Origin: Nitrospirota bacterium
Lineage (GTDB): Bacteria > Nitrospinota_A > UBA7883 > JACRGQ01
Reading direction: 5' to 3'
Assembly (NCBI GenBank): GCA_024275955.1
Contig: JAJRYD010000020.1
Location: forward strand, 1-64,000
DNA length: 64,000 nucleotides
The notes below the pieces were generated by a model. It was not told the origin of the DNA and searched no databases. It saw nothing but the letters and a program-made list of their open reading frames with translations. Each line of letters opens with the position of its first letter. Within the stretch, counting starts at the first letter, position 1. The translations under genes and the position numbers were made by a program. Below are positions 45,281-53,429 of the stretch, in pieces.

Positions 45281-46186
45281 ATGTCTCATAATCACTCGTC
45301 CGATGATAGAGTTGAAAAACTAAAGGAGAACAGCTCAAAGCTCCGGTTAGTGCTTTACCTTGTAGTCATCTTCGCAGTTGTGGAGGTTATAGGAGGTGTG
45401 CTTTCTAATTCTCTAGCGCTTCTTTCCGACGCGGGCCATATGGTAGTAGATGGCGCGGCGATAGCGTTATCGCTATTCGCGGTGCATCTTTCAATGAAGC
45501 CGTCCACATCTCAAAATACATATTCTCTGGTGAGGATGGAGATAGTGGCCGCTTTCATAAACGGCATCACTCTAATAGTGCTGGCAGGCTTTATATTTTA
45601 CGAGTCTGTAAAGAGGATAGGCGAACCGCCGGCAGTAGAAGGGGAGCTTATGTTTGTAGTTGCTCTTATAGGGATGATTGTGAACATTGTGAGCGCGTGG
45701 ATTCTTTGGGGTGCTTCCCATGACAACCTAAACGTAAAGGGAGCTCTTCTACATGTAATGGGCGACCTTGCTGGTTCAGTCGGGGCTGTAGTTGCGTCGA
45801 TCGTTATAATGACAACCGGCTGGACGCTTGTAGACCCGTTAGTTTCACTTTTTATCGGGCTTCTTATCATAAAATCATCTTACGGGCTTCTTAAGGAGTC
45901 GGTGCATATCTTGCTTGAAGGGACCCCGCATGGGCTATCGCCTGAGAAAGTAATATCAAGCATCGAGAAGGTAGCTGGAGTAGTAGAGGTGCACGATTTT
46001 CATATCTGGTCGCTCACTACCGGACAGGTTCTTCTAACTGCTCACCTTAAAATATCGGGGGAGGGGAGCGATGGCACAAAAGTTCTATGCGAAGTAACAG
46101 AAATGCTAGAGAAAAAATACCACCTCACCCACTCGACGATACAGATAGAAGATTCGACGCACCCCAGATGCCAAGTATCCTGCTGA
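45281..46186 (+). CDS. Cation diffusion facilitator (Zn/Co/Cd exporter, CzcD/ZitB type)
   Basis: 301 residues, six transmembrane helices. Metal sites are DAGHMVVDG in helix II (His and Asp) and HVMGDLAGS in helix V. The cytoplasmic domain has VHDFHIWSLTTGQVLLTAHL, the usual CDF C-terminal fold. A His-rich start (SHNHSS) is typical of zinc exporters. It exports divalent metal by proton antiport across the inner membrane. No regulator adjoins it; the microcompartment operon begins after a 180-base spacer. Confidence 0.9.
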   Translation: MSHNHSSDDRVEKLKENSSKLRLVLYLVVIFAVVEVIGGVLSNSLALLSDAGHMVVDGAAIALSLFAVHLSMKPSTSQNTYSLVRMEIVAAFINGITLIVLAGFIFYESVKRIGEPPAVEGELMFVVALIGMIVNIVSAWILWGASHDNLNVKGALLHVMGDLAGSVGAVVASIVIMTTGWTLVDPLVSLFIGLLIIKSSYGLLKESVHILLEGTPHGLSPEKVISSIEKVAGVVEVHDFHIWSLTTGQVLLTAHLKISGEGSDGTKVLCEVTEMLEKKYHLTHSTIQIEDSTHPRCQVSC

Positions 46187-46190
46187 CCTC

Positions 46191-46206
46191 GCACTGCCGG
46201 CAGTGC
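46191..46206. terminator. Palindromic hairpin after the CDF gene
   Basis: GCACTGCCGGCAGTGC is a perfect 16-base palindrome five bases after the stop. No T-run follows, so it is not a standard rho-independent terminator. It may stabilise the 3' end or be REP-like. Confidence 0.35.
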
Positions 46207-46318
46207 CTGCTTGGTACTTACACCAATCATCCCAATTATTAGAGTGCAAAATCAATAGGCAGCTAATTTATTGAATAATAATAGCATTGTAGATGCAGTG
46301 CTTTAAAATCTTCAATAA

Positions 46319-46361
46319 AAATGTAGTACTACTTGACATTTGATGCTTTTTGAAGTAGATT
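46319..46361 (+). promoter_or_regulatory. Promoter and possible operator of the microcompartment operon
   Basis: TTGACA (46333-46338), a 17-base spacer and TAGATT (46356-46361) form a good sigma-70 promoter. Transcription would begin near 46368, the A of the regulator's ATG. Two dyads lie at the -35: GTAGTACTAC (46323-46332) and AAATGT (46319-46324) / ACATTT (46336-46341). They are natural candidates for binding by the adjacent RpiR-type repressor. Confidence 0.6.
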
Positions 46362-46367
46362 TGTGTC

Positions 46368-47249
46368 ATGTCTGGAAAAGGTGTATCTGTTTCTACGGCC
46401 GTTTTGGTGAAGATTATGGGGGTGCGTCCATCTTTGAAGACCGCGGAGCTAAAAGTAGCCGAACATATTCTCAAAAATCCTCAGTCGATACAGACAAGTA
46501 CCGTTGCGCAGGTGGCAACATTTAGCAGGGTGAGCGAAGCTACGGTAATCAGGTTTTGCCGTACTGTAGGATATGCCGGTTATCAGGAGCTAAGGATGCA
46601 GCTTGCCAAAGAGCTGTACGAGCCATCGCACAAGGCTATGCCAGATGAAATAAAAGATGCTGACGGCTCCGATAAAATAGTCGGCAAGGTCTTTTCCTTT
46701 AATATAAAAACGCTAAATGAAACACTCGAAGTTCTTGACGTGGCGGAGCTTGAGAAAGCGGCTAAGATGCTGGGGGAGGCTAGTAAAGTGTTGATAATCG
46801 GTGTCGGCACATCTTCGGCTAACGTTCAGGATGCGCACAATAAGTTTTTCCGCCTCGGTATCAATTCTGTTGCCGAGTCCGATGCTCACTTACAGCTTAT
46901 GGAGGCATCTCTGCTAGATCAGAGTGATGTCGTGCTTGCCATAACACATTCCGGGCGGACCAAAGACCCTGTAGAAACAGTAGAAATTGCACAAAAAACT
47001 GGTGCCAAAACTATTGTAATTACAAGTGATCCAAAGTCCCCTATCACGGAGTTTGCCGATGTAATACTCCTTACTTCCAGCTCCGAGAGCAGGTTTAGGA
47101 GAGAGGCGCTTGCTTCGCGGTTGGCCCAGATGAGCATTATAGATGTGCTTCATACGATGATTGGAATTAAGTATAAAAAACGGGCTGTAAGTGCCGCAAG
47201 AAAAATTGAAGCGGTAGTTGGTCAAAAACAGATTTGGGAGAAACGTTAA
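46368..47249 (+). CDS. MurR/RpiR-family transcriptional regulator
   Basis: 293 residues: N-terminal HTH_6 domain (LKTAELKVAEHILKNPQSI, then TVAQVATFSRVSEATVIRFCRTVGYAGY) and a C-terminal SIS sugar-phosphate-binding domain (KVLIIGVGTSSANVQDAHNKFFRLG, DVVLAITHSGRTKDPVETVE). Members sense sugar phosphates and usually repress sugar operons. It stands first in the microcompartment operon, one base before the next ATG, so it is the likely controller, with a sugar phosphate as inducer. The predicted transcription start falls on its ATG, so translation may be leaderless. Confidence 0.88.
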   Translation: MSGKGVSVSTAVLVKIMGVRPSLKTAELKVAEHILKNPQSIQTSTVAQVATFSRVSEATVIRFCRTVGYAGYQELRMQLAKELYEPSHKAMPDEIKDADGSDKIVGKVFSFNIKTLNETLEVLDVAELEKAAKMLGEASKVLIIGVGTSSANVQDAHNKFFRLGINSVAESDAHLQLMEASLLDQSDVVLAITHSGRTKDPVETVEIAQKTGAKTIVITSDPKSPITEFADVILLTSSSESRFRREALASRLAQMSIIDVLHTMIGIKYKKRAVSAARKIEAVVGQKQIWEKR

Positions 47250-47900
47250 ATGTCAGATAAAACCAGTGCCAGTATAACATTAAGAACTTTTGTATTTCTC
47301 GATTCGCTACAACCGCAACTCGCTTCTTACATCGGTTCCACCGCCAAAGGCTTTCTGCCGGTGCCGGGCGTCGCATCCCTTTTTGTAGAAATCGCGCCGG
47401 GGCTAGCAATAAACAGGATAACCGATATAGCACTAAAGGCGACCAAGGTGCAGCCGGCAGTCCAGATAGTAGAGCGTGCGTTTGGTCTTCTAGAGGTACA
47501 TGAGCATGACCAAGGCGAAGTTATTTCAGCAGGCAATGCCATCCTCGATTTTCTTGGGATGGAAGAGTCTCAAAGAATCAAGCCTTTCCTTGCCGCAAAT
47601 CAGGTTATACGTTCGGTAGAGGCTTATCAGTGCCAGCTGATAAACCGAAACCGCTCCGGCTCGATGATACTTCCCGGTGAATCACTTTTTATATTGGAAA
47701 CAGACCCTGCTGGCTACGTTATCTTTGCGGCGAACGAAGCGGAGAAGGCGGCGAACGTAAAGCTTATAGATGTCAGGCCGTTTGGGGCTTTGGGTCGTCT
47801 TTACCTTTCTGGGTCGGAGGCAGATATAGATTCCGCGGCAGAGGCGGCGATAAAGGCTATGGAAGGCCTTGACGGGGTTGAGGCGAAAAGAAAAAAGTAA
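47250..47900 (+). CDS. Microcompartment shell protein, tandem BMC domain (BMC-T, double-stacking type)
   Basis: 216 residues with two fused BMC folds. The sequence ([57 protein letters not shown]) is very like the BMC-T2 shell protein of Haliangium ochraceum as I recall it, a trimer that stacks in pairs and can gate a large central pore. GGGAGAAA precedes the ATG. It makes pseudohexagonal shell tiles, probably the entry for larger cofactors or substrates. Confidence 0.88.
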   Translation: MSDKTSASITLRTFVFLDSLQPQLASYIGSTAKGFLPVPGVASLFVEIAPGLAINRITDIALKATKVQPAVQIVERAFGLLEVHEHDQGEVISAGNAILDFLGMEESQRIKPFLAANQVIRSVEAYQCQLINRNRSGSMILPGESLFILETDPAGYVIFAANEAEKAANVKLIDVRPFGALGRLYLSGSEADIDSAAEAAIKAMEGLDGVEAKRKK

Positions 47901-47941
47901 CTTGTAAAAATAAGAAAATTTAATTTTATTTAGGAGGAATT

Positions 47942-48238
47942 ATGTCAGAAGCACTTGGGATGATAGAGACAAAAGGATTCGTTGGAATGGTGGAAGCCTC
48001 CGACGCTATGGTAAAGGCGGCGAAGGTTGAGCTGGTTGGATACGAAAAGATAGGCGGCGGTTTTGTCACGTCAATAGTAAGGGGCGATGTCGCCGCTGTT
48101 AAGGCGGCTACCGATGCCGGAAGCCGTGCCGCGGAGAAAGTTGGGGAGTTGGTATCTGTTCATGTAATTCCGCGTCCTCATATAAATGTCGATCTCAGCC
48201 TTCCGCTTGGCAGAACAGCCGAAGCCGAAAAAGCATAG
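47942..48238 (+). CDS. Microcompartment hexameric shell protein (BMC-H)
   Basis: 98 residues, the classic BMC fold: [54 protein letters not shown] and VHVIPRPH with the usual edge residues. It is the only single-domain hexamer gene in the operon and should be the main facet tile. It is strikingly close to the Haliangium ochraceum BMC-H. The ribosome site TAGGAGG is the strongest in the operon, in line with high expression. Confidence 0.93.
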   Translation: MSEALGMIETKGFVGMVEASDAMVKAAKVELVGYEKIGGGFVTSIVRGDVAAVKAATDAGSRAAEKVGELVSVHVIPRPHINVDLSLPLGRTAEAEKA

Positions 48239-48249
48239 GCAAAAGAATA

Positions 48250-48561
48250 ATGTTATTTGGAAAAATAACCGGAACTGTCGTTTCGACGATGAAGGATAAG
48301 AAGCTTGAAGGCTTGAGGTTCCTTCTGGTTCAGGTAGTCGACCCCGACGGTAAGCTGATGCCACAATATGTTGTCGCGGCCGATTCGGTCGGTGCAGGAA
48401 TAGACGAAACGGTTCTTTTCGCTACCGGCTCGTCCGCAAGGCAGACCGAAAAAACAGACAACAAGCCTGTTGACGCGGTGATAATGGCGATAGTCGATAC
48501 ATGGGATGTTAACGGCAAAACGATTTATGACAAAAGCAAATCGGATTTAATAACAGTTTGA
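48250..48561 (+). CDS. Microcompartment pentameric vertex protein 1 (BMC-P, EutN/CcmL family)
   Basis: 103 residues: MLFGKITGTVVST, LRFLLVQVVDPDGK, YVVAADSVGAGIDETVLFATGSSAR and AIVDTWDV are the standard blocks of EutN/CcmL pentamers that cap shell vertices. It is one of three BMC-P genes here; sequences differ enough to suggest distinct roles or mixed vertices. It lies 11 bases after the BMC-H gene with a weak ribosome site. Confidence 0.92.
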   Translation: MLFGKITGTVVSTMKDKKLEGLRFLLVQVVDPDGKLMPQYVVAADSVGAGIDETVLFATGSSARQTEKTDNKPVDAVIMAIVDTWDVNGKTIYDKSKSDLITV

Positions 48562-48573
48562 ACGAGGTGATTG

Positions 48574-50082
48574 ATGAAGCTTGCTAAAGACCAGATTGCG
48601 GCTGTTGTCGAGAGGGTGGTAAGCAAGCTTTCGGCTTTTGAGGTTCAGCCTGATCTTCCAGATTCTAAAAAACCTAAAGTTTCATCTTCTGCCTCTTTGC
48701 GGGGGTCTGTTGCCGGTAGTGCCGACCATCTTATGAGGCAGGCGCCGAAAGGTAAGGACGGTATTTTTGAAACGATAGACGAGGCAACGGCGGCGGCAAG
48801 AGAGGCATTCCTAACGCTTGACCAACTGCCTATAAAGCTTAGAGGTGAGATGGTGGAGTCTATGCGCCGCAGGGCTGGGGCGAATGCCGAAAACTGGGCC
48901 GATATCGCTGTGCGTGAAACAGGTCTTGGAAAGCGTGAGCATAAGATACTTAAAAACAGGCTTGCCATTGAAAAAACTCCGGGGATAGAAATTCTAAAAA
49001 CTGAATCGTGCACAGGCGATAATGGGCTTACGATAACCGAACGCGCTCCTTACGGGGTGATAGGTTCTATAGCGCCATGTACAAATCCTGCCGCTACCGT
49101 TATATGTAACTGCATAGGGATGATTGCGGCTGGTAACGCAGTAGTTATCAACGCGCACCCAACGGCAAAAGAGATTACGATTGCCGTGATTAGAGAGCTG
49201 AACGCGGCGATAATGCAGGTAGGCGGGCCGGCAAACCTTATCTCTACCGTTGCAAAGCCGACAATAGAAAGCGCGAACGCCTTGATGAAACATCCCGACA
49301 TAGCTCTCCTCGTAGTAACCGGCGGCCCTGCTGTTGTCAAGGTTGCGATGGGTAGCGGCAAGAAGGTTATCGCCGCAGGGCCGGGCAACCCGCCAGTGGT
49401 AGTCGATGAAACTGCCGACATACCAAAAGCGGCAAAAGATATAGTCGCGGGAGCATCTTTCGATAACAACATAGTCTGTATTGTCGAAAAAGAGATAATC
49501 GCCGTCGATAAAATAGCCGACAAGCTGATAAAAGAGCTGAAAAACAGCGGGGCATATTTCTTGGGAGCGCATCAGCTAAAAAGGCTTGAGAGTGTTGTCA
49601 TCGACCGTAAACCGGAAGGGCCAGAAGATCACGGAATGGTAAACAAAAAATGGGTAGGCAAAGATGCTCATCTGATACTAAAAGAGATAGGCATTGAAGC
49701 TGGGCCGGAGGTGCAACTTGTTATCGCCGAAGTTCCCGAAAAACATCCTTTCGTGCAGATGGAACTGCTGATGCCGGTTCTTGGGCTAGTCCGGGTGCGG
49801 AATGTAGACGAAGCGATTAAGACCGCCGTTAGGGTGGAGCATGGTTTTAGGCATACCGCCGTTATGCACTCGACTAATATTAATAACCTCAGCAAAATGG
49901 CGAGAGTTATTAATACATCCATTTTTGTAAAGAACGCTCCATCTACCGCCGGCCTTGGCAACGAAGGGGAGGGGCATACCTCGTTCACAATCGCAAGCCC
50001 GACAGGCGAGGGGCTTACCACAGCACGCCATTTCTCGCGGGAGAGAAGGTGTACCTTAAAAGATTCGTTTAGGATCGTTTAG
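48574..50082 (+). CDS. Microcompartment CoA-acylating aldehyde dehydrogenase (PduP/EutE type)
   Basis: 502 residues. Oxidises an aldehyde to acyl-CoA with NAD inside the shell. The catalytic Cys is at about 302 (SFDNNIVCIVEKE), with the cofactor segment VIGSIAPCTNPAATV and GNPPVVVDETAD. The N-terminal 20 residues (MKLAKDQIAAVVERVVSKL) form an amphipathic helix joined by a Pro/Ser-rich linker, as in cargo-targeting peptides. GAGGTGA precedes the ATG at 48574. Propanal, lactaldehyde or another small aldehyde is possible. Confidence 0.92.
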   Translation: MKLAKDQIAAVVERVVSKLSAFEVQPDLPDSKKPKVSSSASLRGSVAGSADHLMRQAPKGKDGIFETIDEATAAAREAFLTLDQLPIKLRGEMVESMRRRAGANAENWADIAVRETGLGKREHKILKNRLAIEKTPGIEILKTESCTGDNGLTITERAPYGVIGSIAPCTNPAATVICNCIGMIAAGNAVVINAHPTAKEITIAVIRELNAAIMQVGGPANLISTVAKPTIESANALMKHPDIALLVVTGGPAVVKVAMGSGKKVIAAGPGNPPVVVDETADIPKAAKDIVAGASFDNNIVCIVEKEIIAVDKIADKLIKELKNSGAYFLGAHQLKRLESVVIDRKPEGPEDHGMVNKKWVGKDAHLILKEIGIEAGPEVQLVIAEVPEKHPFVQMELLMPVLGLVRVRNVDEAIKTAVRVEHGFRHTAVMHSTNINNLSKMARVINTSIFVKNAPSTAGLGNEGEGHTSFTIASPTGEGLTTARHFSRERRCTLKDSFRIV

Positions 50083-50091
50083 GCTGTTTTA

Positions 50092-51408
50092 ATGGATTTA
50101 GTCGAAGCGGTAAAAGAGGCTGGGGTTGTGGGGGCCGGTGGCGCCGGATTTCCTACTCATCTAAAGATATCTGCAAACGTTGATACTGTCTTAGCCAATG
50201 GAGCCGAGTGCGAGCCGCTTCTATATTCCGATCTGTTTGTGATGACCGTGAAGGCCGAAGATGTTGTCGAAGGTTTAAGGCTGGTGATGAAATCTACAGG
50301 TGCGGACAAAGGTCTAATCTGCGTCAAAGAAAAAAACTCTGAGGCGATAAAGATATTTCAAAAACTTATCGCAAAGAACAAAAATATCTCAATCTTTCTA
50401 CTTGGCAATTTCTATCCTTCCGGCGACGAGCAGATACTTGTTTACGAGGCTACTGGCAGAATCGTTCCCGAAGGCGGCATACCGCTTGCCGTGGGAGTGG
50501 TTGTACAGAATGTCGGTACGTTGGCGCAGATAGCCGAAGCATCCAAAGGTCTTCCTGTAACAGACAGAGTGGTAACAGTTACCGGAGAGATTAAAAAGGC
50601 AGGTGTCTATACCGTTCCTATCGGAACTCGTGTTGCTGATCTTATAACGCTGTGCGGCGGTTCTCTTTTGGAAGAGTACGCGGTTCTTCTAAACGGGCCG
50701 ATGATGGGCCGTCTAATTAACCCAAACGAAGAGGTAATAACAAAAACATCCGGCGGGGTGATACTGCTTCCCAAAGACCACTCTTACGTCTATAGAATGT
50801 CGAGGAGCCTTGAGGCTGATATAAGAATGACCAAAGGTGCCTGCGAGCAATGCAGATACTGCACAGATTTTTGTCCACGCTATCTGCAGGGGCATTCGCT
50901 GGAGCCGCATAAAATCATGCGTGTGATGAGCGAAGATTTAAACCCGCAGACGGCTACAGTTGCACGCTCGTTCCTTTGTTGCGAGTGCGGAGTCTGCGAT
51001 CTTTTTGCCTGTCCTATCACTCTCTCTCCCAGAAGATTTTTTCAGGAATTTAAAAGAAAACTTGGGGGGTACGGAGTCAAAAACCAACATTCCAATAAAC
51101 CGGAGAAGGTTGACATCTACAGAGATTATCGGCGGGTTCCAAAAGAGAAGCTGACCCGCATGCTCGGCCTATCCAAGTATGAAGCAAAGCCTCCATTTAT
51201 TAAAGATTGTATGCTAGTCAACTCTGTAGATATTCCTTTGCAGATGCACATCGGCGCGCCGGCCAAAGCTGTGGTAAAGGAAGGTAAGAAAATAAAAAAG
51301 GGAGACCTGATTGCCGAGATAGACGGCAAGAAACTTGGCGCCAGAATACATGCTTCGATAAGCGGGGTGGTGGAAAGTGTCAACGGATCAGTGAGGATAG
51401 CCAGATGA
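50092..51408 (+). CDS. PduS/RnfC-like Fe-S flavoprotein of the microcompartment
   Basis: 438 residues. The N-terminal half is the RnfC/NuoF-like domain (VVGAGGAGFPTHLK, ANGAECEPLL, NVGTLAQIAEA). A SLBB-like part and two 4Fe-4S clusters follow (CEQCRYCTDFCP and CCECGVCDLFACP), then a C-terminal biotinyl-lipoyl-like barrel (GKKIKKGDLIAEID). PduS-type proteins pass electrons for cofactor recycling inside the shell. Here it probably reoxidises NADH made by the dehydrogenase. Its end overlaps the next gene by four bases. Confidence 0.87.
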   Translation: MDLVEAVKEAGVVGAGGAGFPTHLKISANVDTVLANGAECEPLLYSDLFVMTVKAEDVVEGLRLVMKSTGADKGLICVKEKNSEAIKIFQKLIAKNKNISIFLLGNFYPSGDEQILVYEATGRIVPEGGIPLAVGVVVQNVGTLAQIAEASKGLPVTDRVVTVTGEIKKAGVYTVPIGTRVADLITLCGGSLLEEYAVLLNGPMMGRLINPNEEVITKTSGGVILLPKDHSYVYRMSRSLEADIRMTKGACEQCRYCTDFCPRYLQGHSLEPHKIMRVMSEDLNPQTATVARSFLCCECGVCDLFACPITLSPRRFFQEFKRKLGGYGVKNQHSNKPEKVDIYRDYRRVPKEKLTRMLGLSKYEAKPPFIKDCMLVNSVDIPLQMHIGAPAKAVVKEGKKIKKGDLIAEIDGKKLGARIHASISGVVESVNGSVRIAR

Positions 51409-51959
51409 TAGAAAAACCGTCGATAGCGTTGATTGAACTTCGCTCTGTCGCGAGAGGGATGAAAACCTGCGACGAGATGGTTAAGAAAGCTCCGGTACAG
51501 CTTTTGGAAGCAAGGACTATATGTCCCGGAAAATATATGATACTTGTCGCTGGAATGACCGCGCCCGTGGAAGAGTCGTACAAAAAAGGTATCGAAATAG
51601 GGGACGACCTGCTTGTGGAAGAGCTGTTTTTGCCAAACGCTCACGCACAGCTGATACCGGCTATGGAAGCATGCGCGACCCCGCCGGAAGTCGATGCGTT
51701 GGCAGTTTTTGAAACCTTTACCGTAGCGTCGGCAATCTTAGCGGGAGACGCGGCTGTAAAAGAGGCCGACGTTCATCTTATCGATATGAGGCTTGCCAAC
51801 GGGCTTGGCGGAAAATCGTTCTTCACTCTTACCGGCCCTGTTGCTGAAATCGAGGCGGCTGTCGATGCCGGAAAGAAAGCAATCTCATCACTCGCATCTC
51901 TTGTCGCTGTGGAAATAATGCCCCGCCCGCACGAAGATTTAATAATGAAGGTGAGCTAG
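51405..51959 (+). CDS. Microcompartment shell protein, tandem BMC domain (BMC-T, single-layer type)
   Basis: 184 residues with two BMC folds: ALIELRSVARGMKTCDEMVKKAPV (domain 1) and AVFETFTVASAILAGDAAVKEADV (domain 2), each ending in a typical strand pair, with VEIMPRPHEDL at the close. It resembles the BMC-T1 trimer of Haliangium ochraceum. It overlaps the PduS-like gene by four bases, which may place it with that protein for electron transfer across the shell, as proposed for PduT-type partners. No conserved pore Cys for an Fe-S cluster is obvious. Confidence 0.88.
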   Translation: MIEKPSIALIELRSVARGMKTCDEMVKKAPVQLLEARTICPGKYMILVAGMTAPVEESYKKGIEIGDDLLVEELFLPNAHAQLIPAMEACATPPEVDALAVFETFTVASAILAGDAAVKEADVHLIDMRLANGLGGKSFFTLTGPVAEIEAAVDAGKKAISSLASLVAVEIMPRPHEDLIMKVS

Positions 51960-51961
51960 TT

Positions 51962-52258
51962 GTGCATTTGGCAAAAGTGATCGGAACAGTAGTAGCCAGC
52001 CAGAAGTCTACAGCGCTTACCGGCGTGAAAATGCTTGTGATACAGCCGATAGACGAAAAGAAAAAACCTAAAGGCAGACCGATAGTAGCGACAGACCCAA
52101 ATATGCAGGCAGGGCCCGGCACTATCGTTACTTATATTGTGGGGAGAGAAGCTACGCTCAACCTCCCAAACTCCTTCGCTCCGGTTGATGCAGGTATTGT
52201 AGGGATAGTTGACGGCATTAATGTAGAAGTTGCCGTGAAAGGCGGTAAAAGCCAATGA
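51962..52258 (+). CDS. Microcompartment pentameric vertex protein 2 (BMC-P)
   Basis: 98 residues from a GTG (51962) with AAGGTGAG upstream. EutN/CcmL blocks are MHLAKVIGTVVASQK, KMLVIQPIDEKKK, PIVATDPNMQAGPGTIVTYIVGREA and GIVGIVDGINV. It sits two bases after the BMC-T gene and overlaps the third BMC-P gene (ATGA). Confidence 0.92.
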   Translation: MHLAKVIGTVVASQKSTALTGVKMLVIQPIDEKKKPKGRPIVATDPNMQAGPGTIVTYIVGREATLNLPNSFAPVDAGIVGIVDGINVEVAVKGGKSQ

Positions 52259-52527
52259 AGCTCTGCAAGGTTATTGGAAACGTAACTACGACATTATCGG
52301 AAGATATTTATAACGGGGCGAAGATTATGATTGTCCAGCCGCTTGACGCGAATCTAAAACCAGAAGGAGAGACGCATCTTTCGTGCGACTTTGTTCAGTC
52401 TGGTTCCGGCGATATCGTTCTGGTAGCAACAGAAGGGAATGCGGCGCGTCAGCTTTTCGGCGATGAGAACGCGCCGGTACATTCGGTTATAACAGGAATT
52501 GTGGATGAGGTTGCTAAAAATGGATGA
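52255..52527 (+). CDS. Microcompartment pentameric vertex protein 3 (BMC-P)
   Basis: 90 residues, EutN/CcmL fold: MKLCKVIGNVTTTLS, AKIMIVQPLDANLKPEG, THLSCDFVQSGSGDIVLVATEGNAAR and VITGIVDEV. The shortest of the three vertex proteins. Its stop overlaps the ATG of the aldolase gene, so they are coupled. Confidence 0.92.
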   Translation: MKLCKVIGNVTTTLSEDIYNGAKIMIVQPLDANLKPEGETHLSCDFVQSGSGDIVLVATEGNAARQLFGDENAPVHSVITGIVDEVAKNG

Positions 52528-53356
52528 TTACAGAGTTAAACTGGATATTATAGAAGTTGGCAAAAGGCTTCATGGCAGGGGATGGATATCGGCCACCGAC
52601 GGCAACATATCGGTCAAGCTGGATGCAAACCGGATAATCACTACGCCGACAGGGGTTCACAAAGGCTACCTTACGCCGGACGACTTCGTAATTGTCGATA
52701 TGGAAGGTAACCAGCTGGAAGGCAAAGCAAAACCTTCTTCGGAGCTTGCGATGCACCTTGCGTGTTATAAGGAAAGACCGGATATCAACTCGGTAATTCA
52801 TGCCCATGCCACATACTGTATCGTGCTTTCTGTCGCCGGCATAAAGATGGCTAAGTGCCTGCTTCCAGAAGTTATCTTTACGCTTGGCTCTATTCCTACT
52901 GCCGACTATGCCCCTCCCACCACAGAGCAGGTAGCTCTTTCGGTTATAGGGCCGATTAAAAAACATGACGCGATTATTCTTGAAAGGCATGGCTCCCTTA
53001 CAGTAGGCATCGATCTTTTCGATGCGCATAATAAGCTTGAAAGAATGGAGCATGTGGCGGAGATAACATACCACTCCCGCCAGCTTGGAAGCGCTACGCC
53101 TCTTACCGATAATCAAGTCGGTGAGCTGTTGGCCATCAAGGAACAGCTTAGCGGTAAAAAGCTAACGCCGTCCGATAACTGCAACTCCTGCAACGCATGC
53201 GGTAAATACGGGTCAGAGGCTCTTCCTAATTTAGAATGCCCCTCGGCCGAGATCGAGGACAGTGCTATGGTGTCGGTTATAGACAAAGTTCCAGCGGAGC
53301 TTGTGGAGCTAATAACCAGAGAGGTTGTTGCCGAACTTGAGTCGGTCAAGAGATAA
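52520..53356 (+). CDS. Class II aldolase (fuculose/rhamnulose-1-phosphate type) with cysteine-rich tail
   Basis: 278 residues from the ATG at 52520 (GAGG upstream). The L-fuculose-phosphate aldolase fold has Zn ligands His94, His96 (IHAHATY) and His157 (ERHGSL), with Glu75 (KPSSELAMH) as the acid/base. Such enzymes split ketose-1-phosphates to DHAP and an aldehyde such as lactaldehyde. Beyond the usual roughly 215 residues there is a Cys cluster (Cys221, 224, 227 and 240) and a closing amphipathic helix (about 255-277), a likely cargo-targeting peptide. It is the last gene of the operon. Confidence 0.88.
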   Translation: MDDYRVKLDIIEVGKRLHGRGWISATDGNISVKLDANRIITTPTGVHKGYLTPDDFVIVDMEGNQLEGKAKPSSELAMHLACYKERPDINSVIHAHATYCIVLSVAGIKMAKCLLPEVIFTLGSIPTADYAPPTTEQVALSVIGPIKKHDAIILERHGSLTVGIDLFDAHNKLERMEHVAEITYHSRQLGSATPLTDNQVGELLAIKEQLSGKKLTPSDNCNSCNACGKYGSEALPNLECPSAEIEDSAMVSVIDKVPAELVELITREVVAELESVKR

Positions 53357-53429
53357 CTGCGATTCCTTTTTTTAAACCTCAATATCTAAACGAATGCGGG
53401 GCATCGCCTAGTGCTAGAATATTTTGCTT

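Noticed and set aside
49367-49572. Several minus-strand frames inside the aldehyde dehydrogenase gene
   Set aside because: They are shadows of a strongly conserved enzyme gene and have no ribosome sites or recognisable domains.
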